In this document: positions 11,256 through 19,859 of the stretch, in pieces
How the letters are laid out: every line of letters starts with the position of its first letter
How positions within the stretch are numbered: the stretch's first letter is position 1
Assembly: GCA_900088475.1 (NCBI GenBank)
Contig: FLMG01002654.1
Coordinates: 1 to 21,678 of the forward strand
DNA length: 21,678 nucleotides
Origin: Hyphochytrium catenoides
Lineage: Eukaryota > Sar > Hyphochytriomycetes > Hyphochytriales > Hyphochytriaceae
Direction: 5' to 3'
Made by a program: the position numbers and the translations under genes
Notes under the pieces: model-generated
What the model was told of the DNA's origin: nothing
What the model saw: the letters and a program-made list of their open reading frames with translations, nothing else
Databases searched by the model: none

Positions 11256-11695
11256 CCGTGCACTAAGAAGAGAGCAGAATATGAAGAGCAAGAGAATTCT
11301 TCACTCTCAACAGGAAGAAAGCATAGTTTGAGCAGAACAGGCCTCGTTCCATCCTCTGTATATAATAAGTAAAGCTAATATTTATTAACGTTAGGGCATA
11401 AGACCTGATGTTCACCTCTCGCTGGTCTAATCACAAGCGTCGTCTTGACAAATCCTTGACGCACTTAATCTGCAGACCCGGAACAGAGCGACAGGAGAGA
11501 GCTAACCAATAAACATCAAGCAAAGTGCTCCAATACTGGCAGCAGAGGGCGACGAAGAGAGGAAGAGATCCAAGCAACATGCTGCGCAGATAGTGTACAA
11601 TAGGCGTGCCAAGAGGCTTACTCCCGTCTTCATGACGAGGGCAGAAGGTAAGGAAGGATTCAAGAAGGATAAAGCCAGAGACTTCAGAGAGATTC
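11256..11695. other. Convergent 3' region between INTS1 and RLP24
   Basis: This 440 bp stretch lies between two stop codons facing each other and must hold both 3' untranslated ends. An A/T-rich patch sits near 11355-11400. An AATAAA hexamer at 11508-11513 on the plus strand is a possible polyadenylation signal for INTS1, although it lies about 250 nt after the stop. No gene is seen here. Confidence 0.55.
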
Positions 11696-12756
11696 TCACT
11701 CCTCCATCTGCGTCTGCACCTTCTGCTTCTCGGTTGAGGAGAGGGCGATCTGCGCCTTTTCCCTGACTGCAGAGACAGCTGGAGAGATGAGTTCTATGTT
11801 CTGCTTGATTTCCATCTCGATCTGCTTCTTCTCTCTTTCCCTCTTTCCCTTCATTCTGTTCTGATAGAACTTCTCCTGTCTCTTCTTCTGGATCTCTCTG
11901 ATTCTTCTGAGCGCCGTGATGGTGGTGGACATCAGCTCGCGGTCGTACTTGACTGGTCGGTTGCGTCTCTTTTCCATGTCAAAGGTAGAGTCCTGAAGAG
12001 ACATTGGTTACCCACGGGCGTAGACCAGTGACGAAAGAAAAGAAAGAAGAAGCACAAGCAGACGCGAGGAGAAAGGGATATTATATAGCGGACAATGAGG
12101 AAGAGCTGAAACAGACAGAAGGGAACGAGACGATACGCTGAAAACAGACAGAAGGGAACGAGATGATAGCATCTCTAACTGATCGTCGACCGGGCCGGAC
12201 GCTGCGATGTGTCAATAGGGACGCTGCGAATGAGAGCCAAAGAGAGAGACGCCCAAGGCACAACAGGAATGGTCATCCTTACCACTGCCATCTCCTTGCC
12301 GGCTGAACGTCTGAAGGCCTTGGTCCACTTGACCTTCCGTGGGTTCCTCTTTCTGTTAAAGTTCTTATGGCATTTCGACCGACAGAAGCGGAACACCTGT
12401 ATGGCAATAGATGAAGAAAGGCGCACACGAGGTTGAGAAATTCAGCAGTGCAGCGCAAGGGAGAGAAGAGAGAGATAGCGAAGGAAGAGACCTCAGGTGA
12501 GTAAAGAGCAAAACTCGACCCTTCCGTTTCAGGAACTTTTATGGGCTACTTTCGCCACTCTTCGAGGCCTTCAGGCCTCTTTTGTTGACACCGGCAACAG
12601 ATTCTTTGTTCGGTCTTTCTTAAGAGCGATGCCCTCCTCCCCATTTCTCCCTCTCCTTTGACCAACGAGGCTCACCTTGCTATCATTGCGGACGAAGGAG
12701 ATACCATGGCCTGGGTAGACAGGGCCCGAGCAGAAATAGCAGTTGTAGATCCTCAT
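11696..12756 (-). CDS. RLP24: Ribosome biogenesis protein RLP24 (RSL24D1), eL24 family
   Basis: Three exons, 12756-12676, 12396-12283 and 11992-11696, all joined in phase 0, give 163 residues, the same length I recall for human RSL24D1. The N-terminus [18 protein letters not shown] with FVRNDSK, then [13 protein letters not shown] and [13 protein letters not shown], is diagnostic. The zinc-binding cysteines are C6, C9, C32 and C36. The C-terminal half ([14 protein letters not shown], then Lys/Arg/Glu-rich helix) is typical of RLP24 and separates it from ribosomal eL24. In known eukaryotes RLP24 occupies the eL24 site on nucleolar pre-60S particles and recruits the AAA ATPase Drg1/Afg2, which removes it in the cytoplasm so that eL24 can bind. 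The introns are 279 and 290 nt; the second carries a short tandem duplication. The gene is divergent from the CFAP73-family gene and convergent with INTS1. Confidence 0.97.
12105..12168. repeat. Tandem duplication of a 32-nt unit in RLP24 intron 2
   Basis: Two adjacent copies are visible, 12105-12136 and about 12137-12168. Each begins GCTGAAA and carries ACAGACAGAAGGGAACGAGA. They differ by about one indel and one substitution. They lie wholly inside an intron, so no coding effect is expected. This looks like a recent local duplication. Confidence 0.85.
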
Positions 12757-13399
12757 ACTTCCGCTGTTCCTCTATCTAACGCTTCAGGTCACCTCGTCTG
12801 AGCAAGTCTCTATCTCTGTCTACAGAGACCTTGACTTCTGCGGTGTTAATGGGAAGAGCCACCCTTCGTCAGACGAAGCCGGTGATCCAATACCAAGACG
12901 AAGATTATTGCGACGTCTCTCTCTCTGTCTCTTTCTCTCTCAAAGGTCTGTCTGTGTCTTATCTGTATCTCTACCGTGCTTCTTATTCTGATAAAAGCTT
13001 GTATACGTTCGCTCTGTCTCCAGCTTTTTATATCTCTGTGATCCCTCTGTTTCCTGACACGGCTTTCCACAAAGTTGGTGAGCTGCAATTGCCTTTTCTT
13101 TTCTGATTATTGGTGGTGGCGGCAGGGCAACCAAAGCCGCTAACCGCTATCTGCCGCCTCACGTCCTTGTGAGAAACTACCTGTGTTTGGAAAGTGAAAG
13201 AGATGTGCGTTTTAGCATAAACCATTGAGAGGATTAGAGGCCTATGTGGGTTAGATGAAGGGTTAGAATATGGGTTTGTGTGAAGTAAAGGTGTGTTTGG
13301 TGACGGGCGGTTTCTGTCTTTGGTGGCTTGGCCTTTGTCCTTTCGCGCTCCGGGAAAATCTTGGGCCTGATGAGCACTCAAGGATGTCAGAGAGCAGCA

Positions 13400-13468
<69 letters not shown>

Positions 13469-14238
13469 TTCTCACTCTCTCTCTCTTTCTCTCACTCAAG
13501 CTCTGTCTGTCTTGCTGTGTCGATCTCCTTATCTTTCAAGTGGTGTCTGATTGTCTCTTCCCTTCTCTTTCGCTCTCTCTACCTCTTCTCCCTTTCTCTC
13601 CCTTCTCCCCTGCTCTTCTTTACACTCTCTTTCCTCCTTTCTCTCTCTGGCTGTCTGGACGGAGGAGTGAGGATTGTCTCTGCTTGGCCTATTATCTGTC
13701 CTCCTTACCCACCTCGCTTGATTACTAGCCTCATCTCTCTCTTCTCTCTTGCTTGTCTCCTCATCTCTTCAGCCACTAGCTTCCTGCCTCGCCCTGACCT
13801 GTCTCGCTCTTCTCTTCCTAATCCGATCGTTGTTTCTTCGATCCCTTCTAGCTTCTCGGGTACATACTTTTTCTTATACCTACTGGGCAGGGGGCATTGT
13901 TCCTCTTGTCTACTGGTGCGCTTGCGCTAGCAGGAAGGTCTCCTTTCATCCCTCCTCGCTCATCCTCTCCTGATCTTCCCCTCTTACATGCTGCGCGGCC
14001 CGTTGGGGACGCACGTGCGTGGCTGAGGCTTACGAACTAGTTGGGCCCAAACGAAGCTTCACTGCGGAACAGGGAGCTCCTTTCATTTTGAATAACATGC
14101 CCACAGAGTCAGGAAGAGAGACGCGCTAAAGCTTGCGCCTATACTAAGCCCACTGGACAACGGAGAAGACACTGAAGCAGAGCGCTATCCCGCAGCAGCG
14201 GCAACAACAGAAGAGAATAGGCTAGAAGTCCAGACATC
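12757..14238. promoter_or_regulatory. Divergent intergenic region, RLP24 (-) and CFAP73-family (+)
   Basis: These 1.48 kb separate two genes transcribed away from each other, so both promoters and 5' untranslated regions should lie here. The region contains a long CT microsatellite and a broad pyrimidine-rich stretch on the plus strand (about 13400-13820). Open frames of up to 200 codons across it encode only Ser/Leu/Phe-rich low-complexity sequence made by the repeat, so I do not call them genes. I see no defined TATA box, X-box-like palindrome or other motif that I can assign with confidence. Confidence 0.6.
13400..13497. repeat. (CT)n microsatellite
   Basis: This is an almost pure CT-dinucleotide tract on the plus strand, uninterrupted from about 13424 to 13465, with flanking CTTT and CCTTT interruptions. 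It is followed by several hundred bases that remain strongly pyrimidine-rich. A homopurine-homopyrimidine tract of this kind can adopt a triplex (H-DNA) structure in vitro, and GAGA-type repeats act in some promoters; whether either applies here is unknown. Confidence 0.95.
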
Positions 14239-16249
14239 ATGTCGAACAAGGCTGAGTCAAGGTGAGTAACGCCACGCAACCTAGTAAATCCTCTTCCTAT
14301 CCATTTGCTCGCATTTCCCCTTGTGCCTGGCAGTCCGTCGGTGGCTTTTTCCCTTTTCTCGTCCTTCTGCAAAACTATGCATCATGTGGCTTGCAGAGGA
14401 TTTTTCTCCCTCTCTCTTCTGCCCTACACTCTGGGGTTGACCTGTCTAACTGCCTGAACACTGCAGCAAGAAGGAGGGAGCTCCTCAGGCTATTGTCCTG
14501 GACCACATGTCCGCAGCTACGCGCCTGCTTGAGAAGCGCCGCCAGATGTTTGAGGTCCAGGAGGCACTGGCAGCTCAGAAGGAAGGCTTTACAAGGAGAG
14601 AGGTAATCTCTCTCTCAGCAAACTCTAATTCTCTACATCAATTGCATTTCACGTTAAGCTTCAAGCCTTGCGATCATCTCTCACATGCACGGCGCTTCTA
14701 TCATTTGCGCGGGTCCTCCTTTCTTTACTGGGTCTCTGTTGCTAACCTCATGGACTCTATTGTTAGGATGTGTTTAGAAGGCGCGAGGAGGCATTGCGCA
14801 AGAAGGATCTGGACTTACAGGACTCGCTCATCAAGTTCAACAAGTTCTTACAGGTGGCTATCGGGGTCCTTGACATCCTCCTTCTTCTTTTCCCCTTCGT
14901 GCTCACACTTCTCACCAGCTTCGCCTTAGCTGGCGTCACTTCGCCTAGTTACCTGGCACGGTCATCTCCCTGTCTGTCTCTGGCCTCTGTCGCTGTCACG
15001 CTCTCTCGCTATTGCTCTCCAATCTCCACTGACTTTCTCCGGCCCACCCTATCTCTTCACCCAGGAAAATGAGTCTAAGCGCAACCGGGCTGTAAAGCGC
15101 GCAACCGATGAGTACAAGCAGCGGATCCAAAAGGAGGGAGAGATTATTCGCTTAAGAGAGGAACTGGAGGTTTGCACGAATCAGAGTGCGGAAGTTGAGA
15201 AGAGCGTGGAGAAGAACAAGAAGTACACGAGATATCTAGAGATGGTGCATGATGCTCTGCCAGAGGACTACCCTGAGATCATAGACCTTCTCAATAGATT
15301 TCGGACCCTCAAGGTTAGACCTCTTTCCTCTCTGCCCTACTGTCAAGCCTGATTATCGCTCTAAGTGCTACGTTCTCTCTTCCTACTTGTTGCTGCATGC
15401 CTCCTGTCTGCCCGTCGCATGTCTGCTCACTTTGCCAACCTAGTCTTAGAAGCCACGTGGAGGGGCCCCTCGGTGCACAAACCCTTCCACCCTATATCCT
15501 TCTATCCATCTGCTATCGCTGTGATCACGTGGTCCCTAACTGGGTCAGTCTCTATTTCATGCTTCTCTACTCGTTTCATCTCCCTCCAACACTAGGATGC
15601 AAACGAGGACCTACTGCGTACACAGCAGAAGCATGAGCAAGAGAACGAGACAAAGCGACTCGAGTTCTCTAACTTCTCCAAGGAAAAAGGGAATGAGGTG
15701 CTCAACCATAACAATGAGATAGCAGCGCTCAAGAAGCAATTGGAGACCTTAGAGAACCGCACCGTGAAGCTCCAGCATGACATCGATATCAGTATCAGAG
15801 GAAGTTCGGATAAATCTCTGGAGCTCGGTCAGATTATCGTGGCTGTGGAGAATCTTCTTCTCCGTTGTACGTCAGGGATGCATGGGGAAATACTGAAGCA
15901 CACAGAGACGGCGAAGGACGATGAGGATGGGATGGGTCCCGGAGGAGGAGCAGCAGGGCGAGAGTTAGATAAAGTTGATAAAGAGACGATGTCGTGGAGA
16001 GGGGAGCAAGCGAAGGAAGACTTAGACGTCATCGCAGCTTATATGATGGACTTCCAGGCCATAGAAAGTAAGAAAAGTGAGATAAAGGCGCTGGCCAAGA
16101 GCAAGTTGCCCTCTTCTCCAGCCCCTACTGAGGGAGCCACTGGAGCTGGAGAGAGATTGAAAGGAAATGCTAGTGTTGGAAGGAGTAGCGGTGAGGGTGC
16201 AAGCAATTCCGGCAGTCGGGTCTTTTTGAGTAGCAGTAGAGTGCTTTAG
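14239..16249 (+). CDS. CFAP73: CFAP73/CCDC42-family (DUF4200) axonemal coiled-coil protein
   Basis: Five exons, 14239-14261, 14467-14602, 14767-14853, 15065-15313 and 15596-16249, give 382 residues with consistent phases. The first exon encodes only seven and two-thirds codons, and the ATG at 14239 is its only start. Residues about 25-140 match the DUF4200 coiled coil: LLEKRRQMFEVQEALAAQKE, then VFRRREEALRKKDLDLQD, LIKFNKFLQENESKRNRA and TDEYKQR. A second coiled coil continues to about residue 260 (KKYTRYLEMVHDALPEDYPEI, then a RFRTL-x-DANEDL segment). The tail is Gly/Ser-rich. Known members include CFAP73 (Chlamydomonas MIA2), part of the modifier-of-inner-arms complex that ties inner dynein arms to the axonemal doublet, and the sperm proteins CCDC42 and CCDC38. 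Which paralogue this is cannot be settled by eye, so the symbol is the best family guess. It converges with the ZSWIM2-like gene, also cilium/sperm-associated. Confidence 0.88.
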
Positions 16250-16701
16250 ACCTTTCTCTGAGTATTATTGACAAGCGCTTATATCTCTATGTGCTCTCAC
16301 CTAAGCCTCGCCGCATTCAATCCTACTTCTTCGTTGCTATCGGCCACTACCTGCTGCCAAGATCAGCGGTTAGCGATATAGTCCTTATCCGTCAATTTGT
16401 AGGCCCTAGGTGATGTGGCCCTTTAGTTCTACTATATAACTTAGTTGTTGGCAGCTTAGACTTCCACTGCTCGCCTCAATTTCTGCAAAATTCTATGTTC
16501 TTCCTGGTGATGTTCAGCTCCAGCCTGCCTTGACTCTTTCTGGCTTCAGTGCGGCGAGCTTCTGTTCTCGGAAGCGCTCCCTTTCTTCTATCGCTTTCTG
16601 ATATATAGAAAGGGGTCAGACAGATCCCGAACCCCTAGGTCTTTCCTACTCTCTAGCAACAGGGCACTGGAAGCGTATCCTTTCTTTGATGAATCAAGTC
16701 C
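16250..16701. other. Convergent 3' region between CFAP73-family and ZSWIM2-like genes
   Basis: About 450 bp lie between two stop codons facing each other. The region should hold both 3' untranslated ends. I find no extended open frame, RNA gene or repeat in it. A short A/T-rich stretch occurs near 16430-16445. Confidence 0.5.
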
Positions 16702-19193
16702 CTAAGTAGCCCTTGTAACTACTCTGCCAGGCTCAATGCAAGTGTCCTCACTTCTCCGGCGTACCTGGTTTTCTTTCTCTATCAGCTCCTGGCGCTGCCT
16801 TTCAATTGCGACTCTCTCCTTTCTCTGTCTCTCCTTCTCTTCTCGCTTTAGGGCTTTGTCTTTGACCGAACGCTGGAGACTCTCCTGCTTGAGCTTGGGA
16901 GCCAAGTCCTCCCTTCCATCATCGTCTATAGCACCTCCTATGGCTGCATTCAAAGACAGCTCTCTGTCTCGTCGCTCCTGCAGGAGTAGTAGCCTTCTCC
17001 TCTCTTTTGCTCGGTTTTCTTGTTCCTTTTGATTCCTTTGCTGCTGTAGTCTCTTCTCTCTTTTGCTCTCTGCCTGCTCCAGCCTCTCCTGAAGAGTAGC
17101 AGATGGTTCCTCTAAAGCCTCCCTCTTATCAATCTGACGCTCTTCTTGCCTCTGTCCACTTCCAGAAGGAGACGAGAGAGAAGGAAGAGCAGCAGGGGCA
17201 GAAGAGACAGATCTTAAGGTACCTTTAATGGGAGGAAGAGGAGGAGAAGAGAGATGGCAAGCTCGTCTATCTTGATCGTCCAGAGCCCGAGCGCTTCTAG
17301 TGTTAGGGTAAGACGAGAGAGGGGTTGAGGATTCATCTTCCGTTGTTGGACAACGGAGAAAGGAGACCTGTAACGCGTCTGTTAAAGATGAAGGGGGCAC
17401 CTCAGAAGAAGAAGGGCGACTGCGGGCGAAGCTTCTGCCCGGTCTTCCTGTCATCTTTTTTGCAATCCCGTGAGTTTCCCTCTTAGGCATATCATTGCTT
17501 TCCTTCGTCTCTCTTTGATCTTTGTCAGAGGCTAGCCCCGTCACCCTCAAGCTGGGCAGACCAACAGCAGGGGCAGAGTGTACTTTCTCTCTTTTTATGT
17601 TTGAATTGCTCTCTCTCTGGGTACCCTTTAGTTCCTCAGTCTTCTCTTCCTTCTTCTTGGGGAGAGAAAGAAGCCCAGGAAAGATGGCACTAGAGCAAGC
17701 AGGGACAGGACATTTATACATTCTCTGAAGGAATTGCTCTACCAAGCATGGCGAGTGAATCACGTGCTAGACCACAGGAAGGAAAAGAGACGGAGAGGTG
17801 CATTCGTCAGAACCTCTACTAGAGAAGCAGTAAGCAAGGCAGAAGCTCGCTTGCACAGCGACAAAGAAACATAAAAGATCGGCACCTAAACCAACCACGA
17901 GATCGATAGTGATATGAGAAGCAGCTTTCCGTCTGTAAAGCATCGTCTACCCTCAACTCTTTTCGCTTCTCCCTTTACCTTGCATGGCAGCCTCTTGATC
18001 TCGACTCCTACGCCAAGCTCCCCGTTACAACCAGGGCAGGCTGCACGAGGTACCCCTGCTTTTCCTGCGCCGTTGGCCCCTGATTTCTCCCCTTTCAATC
18101 GTTCTACGTCTCCTCCTTCGGTGTGGGAGGTAGTGGGGAGACAGGCGGTGAGAAACGCTTGGAGAGAGGAATGGACAGGAGCATCGAGCTGGAGCAGCGT
18201 ATCATAGTCCGCCGTAGTGAGCTCCCGTCCCTGGAGCTCAAGGATTACACTGTCAGCCAGGCCTCCATCCTCTCCACATCTGCCTCTTCTTCCTCTGGCA
18301 GGCTTCCAGTCTTCACCTACGTACCTTTTGACCACCAGAGGATGTCGGGAATGGGCCCTCCTCTCATAGCAGCGCTGGCAGAGGTCCAATCCTGAACAGA
18401 TCACGCACCGATACCGGTCTCCTTTGATGGACTTGATCTTGCATTGAGAGCAGGCCGTTCCAGTGTGAAGAGAGGATGGAGCAGCCTGCTCTATGGCCGT
18501 CCGGACGTCGTGGAGGGCGAGAGGACCCCAATCTTGCCGACAGAGAGGGCACGTAACAGCCACTTTGTTCCCTGAAGATTGGCAGTGCTCCGCATACATT
18601 CTCATACATTTGGCATGAAAGTTATTGCCACAGCTCTTCTTACACCAGACAAGCGGCTGATCTCTCTCTTTTCCTCCTTCACTCTTACTCCCGTCTTCTG
18701 TTACGGAACTTCCGCTGTTTCTCAACTCTTCCTGGCAGATGCTGCACCGTTCTCCGTTTTCTATCGGTTGTCTCTCCACATCAGCAAGGGGTGCACTGTC
18801 CTCTTCCAGTCTCACGGCCTTACTCTTTCTCTTTAGGAAGGTCATGACAGTCCTTTCTCGTCTCTGTTCTCTCTCCACTCTTCCCTGTAGGATCTGGGTT
18901 GTCTCGCTGTCAGTGAGAGACTTCTGCCAGACAACCGGATTGTCCGCAGGCACTCTAAGCACTTTAAGCATGACAAACAGAATATGAAGACAGACCTCAG
19001 GGTCTAGACAGGAGCAGAGCTGCTGACTTCCAATGAGAACCTTTCTATTCTCTTCTTCGCCTTCTTCTCGCACGACGTAGGACGTTGGGCCTGGGTTCTG
19101 GACTAAATACATTGTGCGGGTTAGGACCTGTTGAATGCGAAGGGACACCTCCTCAGGAGCCTTCAGGCGGTAGGGATGTATTCGGCCACTCAT
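16702..19193 (-). CDS. ZSWIM2: ZSWIM2-like E3 ubiquitin ligase (SWIM-RING-ZZ-RING)
   Basis: Two exons, 19193-17979 and 17766-16702, are joined in phase 0 across a 212-nt intron with GTAAAG donor and CTAG acceptor, giving 759 residues. Domain order is that of ZSWIM2/MEX. The SWIM finger has C60-x-C62-x5-C68-x-H70. RING1 uses C150, C153, C184, C188, H193, C196, C215 and C218, with the family's CGNNFHAKC core. The ZZ finger has C248, C251, C263, C266, C272, C275, H281 and H284. RING2 uses C386, C389, C404, H406, H409, C412, C424 and C429, and is split by the intron after K405. Splicing is needed to complete it, which is why two long frames are one gene. The last pair of RING2 is C-x4-C, where C-x2-C is normal. 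The tail after RING2 (about 330 residues) is basic, Ser/Pro-rich, then an Arg/Glu/Gln-rich coiled coil (about residues 620-740). Mammalian ZSWIM2 is a testis-enriched, self-ubiquitinating E3; substrates here are unknown. Confidence 0.92.
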
Positions 19194-19859
19194 CCTCGTC
19201 AGCCTTTCAACTCTGTTGTGCTCCTTTGCCCCTTAGCCGTCGACCAAATATCGTTATAACGTTCTTTAAATTCCCTGCGCCCTCATGCTACCTTCCCTTA
19301 TTCCCTCCTTCTGTCTCTTTCCAATGGACAATGTGCTCTTAGCAACCCTTTCATAGATTCATCTGTCAATATTTGAAAGCGGTAGATCCATGAAGAAAAA
19401 AGCCACCGATTAACCTGGACAGAAGAGGGAAACAGATGGAACACCACGGAGATATTATGGACGGCGCAGCTTTGGAAAGGCAGACGACATAGAGATGCGC
19501 GTGAAGCAGGACAGACGAGAGAGACAGACAGACAGACAGACAGCGAGGAAATAGAGAGAAGCACGCCCGAGAGAGAGAGAAGGACAAGAGAGAAAGAAAG
19601 GAATGGCGGAACGTGGAAGAGCCTTTCCCAGTTTATGATTCTGATTGAACTTCCAAAGGATGGCAGCCCATCATGAAAGTGAAACCAACGCGCGAGTGCG
19701 TGTAATGATAAATCTTAGGCTTCTCAGCCAAGACATAAGGCAAATAACCGGCCGTTTGCGGTCAATCCCAGCCCCTAATAACATCTTCCTCCTTTAGAAA
19801 GCTTGGGCCGTCTGCTCTCCTTGTCCGCGTTGATAGAGCGTCTGCACTCATCAGGAGCT
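19194..19859. other. Spacer between the NFU1 3' end and the ZSWIM2-like 5' end
   Basis: About 665 bp lie between two minus-strand genes in tandem. The region should contain the NFU1 3' untranslated end (high coordinates) and the ZSWIM2-like promoter (low coordinates). It has a short GACA microsatellite and a purine-rich stretch around 19490-19610. No convincing open frame, RNA gene or defined promoter element was recognised. Confidence 0.5.
19523..19543. repeat. (GACA)5 microsatellite
   Basis: Five perfect GACA units are followed by a partial unit, within a wider purine-rich stretch on the plus strand. It lies in the presumed regulatory spacer upstream of the ZSWIM2-like gene. No function is implied. 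Confidence 0.9.

Noticed and set aside
13028-13381. Minus-strand open frame of 117 codons between RLP24 and the CFAP73-family gene
   Set aside because: No recognised motif, low-complexity Asn/Pro/Ser composition, and a position in a divergent promoter region; insufficient support.
13270-13930. Two overlapping plus-strand open frames of 152 and 200 codons
   Set aside because: They are produced by the CT microsatellite and surrounding pyrimidine-rich DNA; the products are Ser/Leu/Phe repeats with no domain.
16702-17763. Independent coiled-coil gene of about 353 residues
   Set aside because: Its first residues supply the second half of RING2 of the ZSWIM2-like protein, and the intervening GT-AG intron joins it in phase, so it is the last exon of that gene.
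17914-18987. Several plus-strand open frames of 82-97 codons
   Set aside because: They are antisense to the ZSWIM2-like exon 1, which carries clear SWIM, RING and ZZ cysteine patterns.
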